Positions 22,207-32,808 of a DNA stretch of 64,000 nucleotides are shown here, in pieces. This DNA comes from Pseudoneurospora amorphoporcata. Its lineage: Eukaryota; Ascomycota; Sordariomycetes; Sordariales; Sordariaceae. Under the pieces are notes generated by a model. The model did no database searches. It worked only from the letters and a program-made list of their open reading frames with translations, and was not told the DNA's origin. The position numbers were made by a program, and so were the translations under genes. Location: positions 1-64,000 of the forward strand of contig MU859168.1 in assembly GCA_033297205.1 (NCBI GenBank), in the 5' to 3' direction. Position 1 is the first letter of the stretch; every line of letters begins with the position of its first letter.

Positions 22207-23565
22207 GGCTTGGAGGAGCGCCCGCACGACGAGGCACACGGTAAAGACTTTGAAGCCGATCTTAAATGGAAGGGTTCCAAATCTGAGTAGGTATCTCAAC
22301 TAGAGAAGTGACATGGTATAGCAATCGATGATGGTTCTAGCAGTAGGTGAGGTGGGTGCAATGCAGGAGATGGTGGGACGATGGTGTTGCCGTGTCATGT
22401 TGGAGGTTCAGTTCACGATGGAAGGTCGCTGGAATGGGGAAATGACAGGGACTTGCTGCCCGCTGTGGATTGGGCTTGCCAGGCAGTCAGTGGGGAACGG
22501 GCCAGGGATCCTGGGCGCTCTCCAGGAACTGTTTTTGTGATTGTCTTTAACGCATACCTACCTTACCTACATAGGTACCTTATGAATATTAAATAGAGTA
22601 CGTAGTTTCTCCCATCACTTCATATCGTTGTATGTGCTATTTTTGGAAGTTTCTGTTAGAGCAAGCAGCCAAGATAGGAGCGCGCTCTAACATGCCCAAA
22701 CCGATGTGTAATACCCGCCAACAACAACACCTCAAATGGCGATCTGGGAAAGCGCAAGCGGACGGGAGCACCCGCCCCAGAGATTAGGTACTTTGTGACG
22801 ACGACGGATTGTTCGTACACGGGCTACTTTCCACTGGAGGCAGGAACGAAGTGAGTCGAAGAATTTGCGAGATCAAGCTTGTACCTTCGATCCTTACTAC
22901 GTACCTTATTCTCAGGCTTTCATCTCCCGACGTGAAAATTTGGTGGTCTCAAATCGTTTTCCCCAAATCAACATTGTCATCACACCGCAGCCTCTTAATT
23001 GCTGAAACCACAACCCATGACCGCCAGCATGACAGTGCATACGCGCTTCAACGGACGCCATCTTGGTGGCCACGACACCGAGACCACACTGTGAACGCAC
23101 TCTCGAGGCTTGAATCCAGTTCTTCAAATATCGACCACTGATGATGCTCTTTTTTACCCGAGTACCTACAATCTAATACTGGTTTATTTGTTAGCTCGGT
23201 ACGCCTGGTCTACTGGACGAGATCTCTCTTAAATTGTTCTTAACCCTTTACAAGTATAGATATAAATGGTTCTGTACGGTTTAAAAGGGCTCTAATGAAA
23301 ATTAATATCGCATATCAAACTCCCCAAAACAGTATATGTAAGGTAAGATACGCCTCGATCATTGAACGAAACGAATCATCAAGATGTCAAAACGCCGAAG
23401 GAAGTTGACTTGAGGTCTCGAGCTAACAAACAAACCAGTATTAGATTGTACACTGCTATGACATGGAGGTTATTTAAGAGAATATTACTTCCTTCAATTC
23501 TTGTTATTGACTTCGAACACTCCCCTCTCCCCTCCATGTAGCTCCCATCTCAAACCACGCGCTCC
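22207..23565. other. Spacer between MFS transporter (5') and NmrA-like gene (3')
   Basis: 1.36 kb without a supported gene. The part 23150-23480 is AT-richer than its surroundings, with poly-TTAA words, and might be a decayed element, but no repeat ends or coding remnants can be seen. A GGTACC-centred motif lies at about 22573. Confidence 0.55.
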
Positions 23566-24808
23566 TCAAGCCTTTACCCCAAACGTCTCGGCCTTGTACC
23601 CACCGGCCAAATATCTCCTCACCCCATCCTCCAACGTATCTAAATCCTCCGGCTTCACCTCCAACACGTCATTATCATTCTTGGGATACAGCGTGCCGCC
23701 CGTGGCCCAGATCCTGCGCAGGGTGACGGGGGTAGCCTGGGGCTTGGGCTGCGGGTTGTTGCTGTTCCTGTCCCAGAGGACCTCCTCGAGCTTCTTGATC
23801 TCATCGACCGTGGTGTAGGTGACATCGAACTTGGCGCCGCCGGTCTGCTTCTCAAACTCCTTCAGGACTTGGATGGGGGTTACGACGAAGGATTGCACCT
23901 TGAGGGCTTTGCCAAAGGATGCGGCGGGGTGGCGGAGGGTGGCGGTGACGAATTTGCCGACGCTGTGGTGGTGGTGGTGTTAGTACCTGTGTGGGTCTGG
24001 TGACGATACCTAGATGGGGGAACAGGATGGGCAAGATAAAAAAAAAAAAAAAAAAAGGACAAAAATGACAAAAAAGACAAAAAAGAACTTACTCCCACAT
24101 GGTACAAAACCCAATCTCCTTGGCCCACCATCCCTTTTCTTCACCATTTGTAACCTCAACCTCAACCTTGACAGCTCGCTCTGCGTCATCACCAACAATG
24201 ATATACGCCTTCTTCTCCGCCGGCACAAACCCGCCAGCCCGCTCGTACCCGCCGCCCGGCGTCGTGTAAAGCCACATGTCAAAGTACGGCCCCGTAACCA
24301 CGTACGTGACTTTCAGCCTAGTCACTTTTTCCGCAACGTGTTTCCTCAGCGCCAGCTTGCCCACGTGCGTCGGCTCCTTGTGGCTGTCCTCGTTATGCTC
24401 CACGTCCGTGCCATACTCGGACGGCAAGAACCACTGCACGCCGCTTTGCGAGTCCTCGGCGGCGTCGATGAGCTTGGGCTGGTGCTGGAGCGTGGCGCGG
24501 CCGAGGCAGGAGATGATGGTGTCGAAGTGGCCGGCTTGGAAGATGTGGGTGAGTTCGGAGGGGGAGAGGGATGCGACGTCGCCGGTTAGGACCCTCAGGC
24601 CTTGGGATTGCCAGTGTGTGATGAGCTTGGCTTTTGAGGAGGAGGGGTCGAAGTCCCAGCCTGGACGGGTGAAGAGGGTGAGTGTGGTGTAGGGCTTGGG
24701 AGAGGACTCAGAGGAGGAGGCGCGGAGGAGGGAGGAGGTGATGTAGGACCCGATGGTGCCGGTGCCGCCTATGATGAGGACATTGGTTGGTTTGAAGTCG
24801 GTGGACAT
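23566..24808 (-). CDS. NmrA-like / isoflavone reductase-type NAD(P)-binding protein
   Basis: Two exons, 24808-24093 and 23962-23566, joined across a 130-nt intron (donor GTAAGT, acceptor CAG) that includes a poly-A tract; 370 aa. The N-terminus has a Rossmann motif NVLIIGGTGTIGSYI (residues 9-23), followed by LFTRPG and SCLGRATLQHQPKLIDAA, then WFLPSEYGTD (the characteristic PSEFG-type motif) and a Lys in the GKLALRKHV helix in the position of the catalytic or cofactor-binding lysine. This is the pattern of the atypical short-chain dehydrogenases grouped as NmrA/PCBER. Members either reduce small aromatic substrates or act as redox sensors in regulation; nothing here decides between the two. 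It is divergent from rpa43 across 0.86 kb. Confidence 0.88.
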
Positions 24809-25666
24809 TTTGGGGTTGAGGTTGTGGTTGTGGTGGTGAGTGTTCGGTTTCTGGTGGTTGTCCGGGTGTCAGTCGGGGCTCAGCAGGTCGTGATGGTGTT
24901 GAGATTCGGAGCTTGAACGAGATGTATGTAAAACGAGATAATGTGTAGTGTATTGAATCTTATTTGGTTCGTAATCCTAGGAATGGATTTCTAAGCTAAA
25001 AGTATGTCAAAGCACGTCATTACAAAGTGGTTGAGAGATCAATGGACGAAGAGAGAAGTGACATTTGTAACGCTGAGTGAGTGAGTGATCCCACATTGCC
25101 CCGCACCGGGAGTAGTGACACCAGCGGAGATCTCCCGAGACCGCCCGGGATATGGACACGGCATCACGGTCCGGTGATTATTTTATTATAGTTCCTCTTC
25201 GTTTTCGTTGATTTAAAAGGTATGATACAGGCATTTGAGCATTGGCTCATCTCTAATGCTGGGGAGCTTGAGGTAACTGAAGCTGGCCGGAGAGGTACCT
25301 GCAGGGATTTAGTTACGGGAGTGTTGTCAAGCTTCTGGAGCTGCTGAAATACAGGCGCTGGAGTGTTCGTTTACAAAGGTGCCAATAAATGACAGGCATG
25401 TCCAAGAAACCTTGCACTAGGGCAGGCAACGGGTCCTCCCATGCAGAAATCAGACCCACTATACTAAATTCATCCCACATGATTGGACAGCTCTCTTGCA
25501 AAGCGGATCCGCGGCAGGCAAAGCAATCAACAATTTTTTTGCTTCGCATCGATAATCGCGAATTCTGAGGTCGACTTGTATTCGCAAACCACCAAGCCGA
25601 TTCCACGCGCCGCCGCCAATTGCCAGTCAACCCCCCCGGTCGCCAACACAGACAGAGTCGCCCATC
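24809..25666. promoter_or_regulatory. Bidirectional promoter region NmrA-like / rpa43
   Basis: 858 bases between divergent start codons. It contains no supported gene. The stretch holds both promoters and has plain composition. Confidence 0.55.
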
Positions 25667-27073
25667 ATGTCGCAATCAGTAGTCGACTCGCCACCACCGA
25701 CCACCAAGTCGGAGAAGAAGCACAAGAAGGAGAAGAAGCGCTCCAGAGAAGAAGAGGCCGACGAGGTCCCCGCCGTCGAGGAAAAGAAGCACAAGAAGTC
25801 CAAGTCCGAGTCGCTAGAATCCGAGTCCACCGAGAAAAAGTCAAAGAAGTTGAAAAGGTCAAAGAAGCAACATGACGAGGATGTCGAGCAGGTGGAGGCC
25901 CCTGCCAAGAAGGACAAGAAGAAGTCCAAGAAGAGCAAGGTAGAGGCTGAGCCAGAGTCTGAGGAGGAGGAGGAGGAGGAGGAGGAGGAGGCCATCGCAT
26001 CAGAATCCGAGGCCCAGGAGGAAAAGAAAAAGTCCAAGAAGAGCAAGGACAAGAAGGACAAGAAGGACAAGAAGGACAAGAAGAAGAAGCAGCGACAAGC
26101 ATCCGCCACCCCCGAGCCCGAGCAAGAGACCACCCCCGATGCGATGGACGTCGACCCGATCCCCACCGACGACGCCGCCGACTTCCCCTTCTACACCCAA
26201 GTGCACTCCCTCTATGTGCCCTTCTACCCCTGCGGCTTCGACAAGCCCCTCACCAACATCGCCGCCCAACACCTCGAACCTCTGCTCAACCACTACTCCC
26301 CAGTTCTTCGCGGCGTCCTCCTCAGCTACACCAACCTGAACCTCTCGGAGCGCCCCGTCCAAGCCTCGGCCATCAATCCGCCCACCGACGAGACCCCCGC
26401 GCTTCTCAGGTCTGTCGACGAATACGCCGTCGGTTTCGCCTACCTGACCTTTGACGCGCACATGTTCAAGCCCGCCCGCGGCAAGTGGATGGAGGGTGTT
26501 GTCCAGCTGCAGTCCGAAGGCCACATTGGCGTGCAATGCTGGGGGCGGTTCAACGCCAGCATCGAGGCCAAGAGGCTGCCCAAGGGATGGAAGTGGGTGG
26601 ATCTCAAGGGCGACAACCACAAGTCCTACAACCAACAAGCAGAGGAAGAAGAAGAAGAAGAAGAAGAAGAAGAAGAAGACGACCAGCTAGACGGCGAAGA
26701 GCTGCAAGTGGTCGAACAAGTGCACACCACAGGTTACTGGGTTGACGCCTCGGGCAAGAAGGTCTCGGGCAAGGTTCGTTTCAGGATCAAGAACTTTGAC
26801 GTCGGTCTCGCGGGCGACTACGGCTACCTGTCTCTCGAAGGAACCTTTTTGAACGACGACGAGGAACATGCCCTGCAAAAGGAGGAGCGCGAGCTGGAGC
26901 GCAAGCGTCGCTCGAGGCAGAACCCCGGTGGCTTGCTCAGGCCGATGAGCAGGAGAGTGCCCGAGTTCAGCATGACCAAGTTTGGAAAGGAGGACGAAGA
27001 AGAGGATGCGGGACAGAGGACCGTGTTTGCGAAAGTGACGGGCAAGGAGGGAGATGTCACGCCGGATGATTAG
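25667..27073 (+). CDS. rpa43: RNA polymerase I subunit RPA43
   Basis: Intronless, 468 aa; start in catcATGtc context. The first 155 residues are an extremely Lys/Glu/Ser-rich tail (KKHKK, KSKK, EEEEEE runs), a probable disordered nucleolar segment. The folded part starts near residue 170 with FPFYTQVHSLYVPFYPCGFDKPLTN, then HLEPLLNHYSPVLRGVLLSYTNLNLSE, which is the Rpb7-like N-terminal (tip) domain, followed by the OB-fold (VDEYAVGFAYLTFDAHMFKPARGKWMEGVVQLQSEGHIGVQCWGRFNASI split by an acidic Glu run, then VSGKVRFRIKNFDVG). In yeast RPA43 with RPA14 forms the polymerase I stalk and contacts Rrn3. An in-frame stretch of 36 codons follows the TAG stop (see findings). Confidence 0.92.
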   Translation: MSQSVVDSPPPTTKSEKKHKKEKKRSREEEADEVPAVEEKKHKKSKSESLESESTEKKSKKLKRSKKQHDEDVEQVEAPAKKDKKKSKKSKVEAEPESEEEEEEEEEEAIASESEAQEEKKKSKKSKDKKDKKDKKDKKKKQRQASATPEPEQETTPDAMDVDPIPTDDAADFPFYTQVHSLYVPFYPCGFDKPLTNIAAQHLEPLLNHYSPVLRGVLLSYTNLNLSERPVQASAINPPTDETPALLRSVDEYAVGFAYLTFDAHMFKPARGKWMEGVVQLQSEGHIGVQCWGRFNASIEAKRLPKGWKWVDLKGDNHKSYNQQAEEEEEEEEEEEEDDQLDGEELQVVEQVHTTGYWVDASGKKVSGKVRFRIKNFDVGLAGDYGYLSLEGTFLNDDEEHALQKEERELERKRRSRQNPGGLLRPMSRRVPEFSMTKFGKEDEEEDAGQRTVFAKVTGKEGDVTPDD

Positions 27074-28127
27074 GTGTGGTCTGGGTTGACGTGCTCGGGG
27101 TCTTCGCCAGCTAAGCAGCAAAGTCAAAGTAGCAGCCCGATGAAGAAGCCGTGGACGCCGAGAGGAAGTCCGGGGTTTCGGTAGTTGTCTGAGACCTGTT
27201 TGTGGAAACTGAGGTCGATGCTCCGAGACCCTATGGAATAGGTGATGATGCCAATGGATGTGGATGTGGATGCTGGGCATATAATTTCACGTTTCTCTCT
27301 CTCTCTATTGGGTTGGAGTTACGGGCTTGTTTGTGTTTTGTCGTCATTTTGCATTTTCCTTTCTCTTTGTACGATTTTGTACGAGATACATTCGACATTT
27401 GATAGCACAACCCCTTGGATGACAACAGCAGTGGTCAGTGGTGCATAGGTATAGAACACCATCTTCGATCATGTGTTGGTTGGGCGGGAAAAGGACCATA
27501 GGAAAAAGGAGGCTGAAAGAATAGACTGATACCATTTGTCTGGGATGTTGTCTCTTGTGAGATCGTTTTGTAAAGGTAGTCATACGATATACACAGTCAC
27601 TGTAAGGCACGATGTCGGTCGTCATGGTTTGGGAATGTTTCCATATGCTTTTCCTGCTGTATTTCGGCAACAATTCGTTGGGAGTCTTCATTTCCCGTTC
27701 CACTTCCAAGGCGTGAACTAAGGTAATTTACGTCTCGAAACACTTGATATCATCAGGGGTCAAGCAGCCTGTTTACTTTCCTCTCTCGTCTCACCTGGGC
27801 TCTGTTGCCATCGTCCCGTTGACAGATACTAAGACATTGCTCTTGTTAGTGCATGACGCTAACCGTACCCACAAACAGGGGGGTCCCGTACCAAACACTA
27901 TGCCCATAGCTTTTGCTGTAAAGCTGTTAGTGACACCTTAAATTAGACTTTTAACTTTTGCCTCCACAACTGTTTCAGCTGTTCGTCCCGTCCCTCTAGA
28001 GTGACGTACAGAATGAGGGGTTCCGTCCCAACTACAGCTGTTGACTTTCCCCTGACCATTATCTCGTCGCTGTCGTCGTATACCACCACCACCCAACACC
28101 GTCGTCTCAACCCGTGGACTTCCAAAC
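27074..28127. other. Spacer between rpa43 and pmi
   Basis: 1.05 kb in a tandem arrangement. It must hold the 3' end of rpa43 and the promoter of the isomerase gene. A CT run (27298-27306) is the only simple repeat; I see no further gene. Confidence 0.55.
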
Positions 28128-29571
28128 ATGCTCCCGGTTCCTCTCATACAGCTCCAGTGCGGGGTCAACTCGTACGAATGGGGAAAGAAGGGCAACTCGT
28201 CGCGCGCCGCCCAGTTTGCTGCTGCTTCTCTTGACCAGAATGACTTCAAGATTGAGGACGAGAAGCCATATGCCGAGGTAGAAACACACCCGTTTATCCT
28301 CATGTCTACCCGCTAACACACCACCAACCAAACAGCTATGGATGGGCACGCACCCCTCCAACCCGTCCAAGGACAAACACACCGGCCGCACCCTCCTCGA
28401 GCTCGTCCAAGATAACCAAGCCCTCCTCTCCCCCGCCATCGCTGAGCGCTACGAGAACAAGCTGCCCTTCCTCTTCAAGGTCCTCTCCATCCAGAAAGCC
28501 CTGTCCATCCAGGCCCATCCCAACAAGAAGCTCGCCGAGAAGCTGCACGCCCGCGACCCCAAGAACTATCCCGATGACAACCACAAGCCCGAGATGGCCA
28601 TTGCCATCAGCGATTTCGAGGGTCTTTGCGGATTCCGCCCCTTGAAGGAGATCGCCCATTTTCTCGACAACGTGTCTTCGTTGCGACAGCTGGTAGGCGA
28701 AGAGAAGGCCAAGCAGTTTATCGAGACTGTCAACAAGAACGAGGGAATCGAATCCGAAGAGGCTACTGCCGAGAACAAGAAGGTGCTACAAAGCGCTTTT
28801 GAGGCGCTCATGTCTTCGTCGGAGCAAGACATGACTGCTGCTGCCGAGAAGCTCGTCGAGTCGGCCAAGAGCGCTGGTGATGATTTCGCCGGTACCGCCG
28901 CTGTGCCCACGCCAGGTGGTGCCAGGCTCTCGGAATTGGTCGGTCGCCTATACGGACAGTTTGGTGCTGACTACGGCCTCTTCGTTCTCTTCTTCCTCAA
29001 CTTTGTCGAGATGAAGGCTGGCGAAGCCATCTATCTGAGGGCAGACGACATCCATGCCTACATCAGCGGCGACATCATCGAGTGCATGGCCAGCAGCGAC
29101 AATGTCGTGCGCGCAGGTTTCACTCCCAAGTTCAAGGACGTCGACACTCTGGTGAACATGCTCACCTACGACTATGCGCCCATTGAGAACCAGAAGATGG
29201 AGGCTACCGACTACACCCAGCATGTCGAGAACAAGCGCGAAGCTGGCGCGACGCTGAACCAGGCTGCGATCGACTCGCAATCAGAGTCCATGGAATATAA
29301 CCCACCAATCGAGGAATTCAGCGTCGTGCGCTCGTTGCTCAAGAGCCAGGGATCCAAGCTCACCTTCAACCCCATCGATGGCCCCAGCATCATCATCTGC
29401 ACCAGGGGCCAGGGCAAGATATCCGTCGGCCCCAAGGTGCAGGAGATCAAGACGGGCCACGTTTTCTTCGTCGGCGCTACGGCCGAGTGTGTGCTCGAGA
29501 GCGAGGATAGCGAGTTTGAGACTTTCAAGGCCTTTTGCGTGCTGGACGACGCGCAAACGAACGGGAATTGA
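28128..29571 (+). CDS. pmi: Mannose-6-phosphate isomerase
   Basis: Two exons, 28128-28277 and 28336-29571, joined across a 58-nt intron (donor GTAGAA, branch CGCTAACACA, acceptor CAG); 461 aa. It interconverts mannose-6-phosphate and fructose-6-phosphate in the cytosol and feeds GDP-mannose for glycosylation and cell wall. The zinc ligands of the type I family are visible: Gln109 and His111 in SIQAHPNK, Glu136 in HKPEMA and His290 in RADDIHAY. VNSYEWGKKG at the N-terminus, ELWMGTHPSNPS across the splice join, FEGLCGFRPL and the C-terminal beta-helix with PSIIICTRGQGKI and GHVFFVGATAE complete the match. It is of normal family length and shows no oddities. Confidence 0.96.
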
Positions 29572-30539
29572 CTGTCCAAGCTATGACGGTTTGAAACACA
29601 GTAAAGAAGAGAGAGAGAGAAAAAAAAAAGAGTGGAAGTAGTAGGACATATACAACCCATATCGTAGGGTTTCCTTTCTCGTTGCCCCAGTCAGCCAGCT
29701 ACCAGTAATGATTTCGCAAACTTTTACCGCCAGGCGCAGTCCCAAGTTCAATTTCTTGGTCCTTTCGAGGGAACCTCCCTTTTCCACAAATGATATAGAC
29801 CCTGATCAGCCATGCCCGACACTCCAGTGTATCGTTGACGCTTCGCCGCAAAGTCCAAGCCACCGGATTTCGAAGCTTCTTCCCGTCTCGTGCCATGTGC
29901 GTGGCCTTTGTTCTGACTTTTTTGGCACATGGCAAAAGAAGGCGAAGAGATGGAGGGGGATTTCCCCACACGTTCATCGCACCCCATTCGTTTCTGCAAG
30001 AGGTGTGGATGAATGAACTCGTCTTGTGTTACACGCCTGAAGCACTTGGTCCTCAGTAAGCACCCAATATAATTCACCACTCGGACTCTGGAGTCTTGTT
30101 CAAAATACTGCCAAAATAAGTTCATGATGAGTTAACATGAGCTCGCCATAGTCATCAACAAGCCTGACAAGTTATCAGAGTTCAAAGGTTGCATAAAACC
30201 CCAACTAGCCCGTGTCGATCCCCCATTCAGCCTTCAAGATCGGACCCCTCTTCCGGTCTTCCCCTCGTAAGGAAGGCAGAAGAAGCCTTGGGCTAAGGAA
30301 GGCCAACTCACAGTTGCGCAAGAGGACGTAACGGCAATCAATATTACAAGTAAAAGTGAATGAATGGCTCCCTTTCGCTGTTCGTTCGTTGTCTGACGCT
30401 GGTGTTTCATACATACCCATGAATTCAACGTCATCCTCTCTTTTGACTTGCATGTCACTTGAGAACCCGTTGGTTTTCTACAAGGCATCTAATCTAACAT
30501 GTCGTCAGATTTACACTTTTCTTCCCAGCATCAACAGCT
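29572..30539. other. Spacer between pmi and the acyl-CoA synthetase relic
   Basis: Nearly 1 kb of plain sequence with no supported gene; it includes the former promoter of the decayed gene that begins at 30540. Confidence 0.55.
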
Positions 30540-32056
30540 ATGGCCGCCCCCTTGGCCATGGCCATGGCCGGCGCAGCAGCCGCCACAGCCTCGTACCTCT
30601 CCGCCTCCCTCTCTCTCGAGTCGAGCACGACCTCCTCTGGCTGTAAATAGCTGGCGGGACGGTCTTCAACGCTATTAATTTCGTCGTGCGCACCGGCCGC
30701 CGCAGTCAACGTCTTGTACCGCCTCGAAGCCCACCGCTAACAAACCCTTCTTATGGTTTTTCGAGGGCAAATCGTACACCTAAGGTACCATGAGACCTAC
30801 CAGCAGGTTTTTGAGTGAGATATGGCACCTGGCTGCGAAAAAGTCAAAAAAGAAGTTAAACAAGGCGAAGTGGTGGCGTGGCGTTCATGGCACTGAATTC
30901 CGAAATGTTTGTTTTTTTGTCTTGTCTGGTTCGGGTTCAAATTGTGGTGTGTCGGGGCGACGCCGGCGTTTATTAATTAATTAGGTATAACTTGACGGGC
31001 AAGCCGCTGGCGCATTCGTTTGTTGAACGAGTCAAAGACTCAAAGGCGAGGCTGGTGCTGGTTGATCCCCAACATGAAGTTGTTGGGAACTTGACGGAGG
31101 AGGTCTGGTTAGTAGGGGGGGAGGTGCATTGAAGGAGCAGGAGAAAAGGGGGTGGTGGAATTCATGTTTGTCACGCTTGGTGATGTGGTCCCGAAACAGA
31201 AGCAGAACGCCGGGCTTCCTCCAGCTCGAAACCCAAACGCTACACTACCCAGACAGACAGACAAAGTCCGAAAGGTCGTCGATTCCTACCTACGTCGGGG
31301 TGGCCATCCTGATTTATGTACAACTTCGGGAACAACAAGATAGGCTTACCCAAACCAAACTGGCCATCGTCCGTCAGCTGGACCAAACAAAAGTCATGAT
31401 GGCTGCCAATGCCATGCTCACATCACCGGCAAGGGAACCTCGATGCGACGGGGTGTGCGACGATGTGTTGTACAATGTACACGTGCATGCCGCTGTTACT
31501 GTATCACTCGGCTGCGTCGTGTCGTGCTTGGGTGTCAATGTGCGCGGCGCTGTTCGTTCAGGGGCGCGACGGTGACGGTGGCGATTGATTGGGAGGAAAT
31601 TTAGTATTACAAGACGTTTTGGAAGGGATGTCAGGGCGAGGCGAGTAATGCGACCATCATTCAGTATGTCGGGGAGACGTGTATTCTAGGTAGGTATTTG
31701 ACGGTTGCCGACTGGAGCCGGAAGTTGATCCCGAGACGGGGAAGGTGTCTGGCTGGATAAGGAGCATACATGTAAAGTCAGGGTGGCGTGTGGGAATGGG
31801 TTGGTTGAGGCTGGATCGGATGTTTGGGAGAAGTTTAAGGCGCGGACGGTTTGGGATTGATGTGAGGTTTCTCCTCTTTCTATATGAGATACCCTATCTT
31901 CGACACAGAGAAATGGATGGGAACTAACACTTGTGAAACAGACAATCCTACCTAGACTGGAATTCTACGCCTCAACCGACCGGAGGCCCCATGGGTGGGC
32001 ACTTGGAACCGCACGCTCCCGCAACACCAGACCTTCTCGCGCGGCGGGTCGTGTCG
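30540..32056 (+). pseudogene. N-terminal part of a decayed FAT1/FATP-type acyl-CoA synthetase gene
   Basis: No long open frame exists, but reading the three plus frames together gives a colinear series of matches to fungal very-long-chain acyl-CoA synthetase / fatty acid transporter (FAT1) proteins: an Ala-rich N-terminus after an ATG at 30540, EHDLLWL, a WFFEGKSYTY-like and HETYQQV segment (30750-30815), GTWLRK, VWFGF then VGATPAFIN (to 30980) and YNLTGKPLAHSF (from 30987), LVLVDPQHEVVGNLTEEVW (to 31105), the AMP-binding SGTT signature (near 31325), YTCMPL plus YHSAA (31480-31515), ATIIQYVGETC (31650-31682) and LEFYASTD followed by WNRT and FSRG (31960-32045). Stops and frameshifts break the frame many times, for instance an AT-rich insertion directly before YNLTG. 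There is no sign of massive C-to-T change. The matching stops at about 32050, in the middle of the protein; the rest is on the other strand at 37986-38815. Confidence 0.8.
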
Positions 32057-32808
32057 TCGTGACCGAGATAGCCACCTTTTGATGGCGGAGCTGAAACGAG
32101 TGTTGTCGGCGTTGGAATTGTGGGCGAGGGGAGGGTGTTTGGCAAGAAAAGAGATGACGAGCTCATGGTAAAGGGAGCGTTTGGATTTTGGATGCTTAAA
32201 GACTGGAGACAGCAAAATATGTCTGTCTTTCAATCAGACCCAGTCCCTTTCAATGCGCTTCCTTCCTCATACAATAAAGCAAGCCCCGCCAAGAACATCG
32301 ACAGTCAGGCTTTATTGAAAAATTACGAAGGTGAATTGAAACCCAGGGGAAAAAAAAAAAAAAAAAAGCACCCGACCACAATCCGATGGCACCGCCTCTC
32401 TCAACAGAAACAAAAAGAAAAAAAAAGAGCAAAAAAGAACAACTGCTCAGTCAGAGCAGTGGTGCACCGTTTGAATGAATGCCTCTTATTCTGTCCAAAT
32501 ACTATATAGGTGGACCGGTTACTAGGTGTGGGCGACCCCTTTACGTGTCTTTGCACACCGTTCCCGATCCGGACAGGCAATTCTTTATTTTTTTTTATCT
32601 TCCGAGTTTGGGAGATCCAAACGGTAGACCGCTGTGTCATCTGACCAAGGAGGGACCAACCAGGTCCTTTTATGGCCATTAGCGAGGGGGTTGGATATCG
32701 GAGGGAGGCCGTTCACTGCAGTGGAGAGGAACCGTCGTCGAGTGTTCATTTTGACTATCAACATGATGACTCCCACAAAGATGGTGACCCTGACCACCAG
32801 CGCCCCCC
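32057..32808. other. Left end of the inferred inverted segment; no gene seen
   Basis: About 750 bases with several poly-A/T tracts (32348-32366, 32586-32596). No coding signal on either strand. The left border coincides with the place where the acyl-CoA synthetase relic stops matching. Confidence 0.5.

Noticed and set aside
23150..23480. AT-rich patch that could be a RIP-mutated transposon relic
   Set aside because: No terminal repeats, no target duplication and no coding remnants can be seen; the AT bias is modest.
30494..30709. Minus-strand frame of 71 codons with coding-like composition
   Set aside because: The plus strand of the same stretch matches the N-terminus of the decayed acyl-CoA synthetase gene, so this is a shadow.
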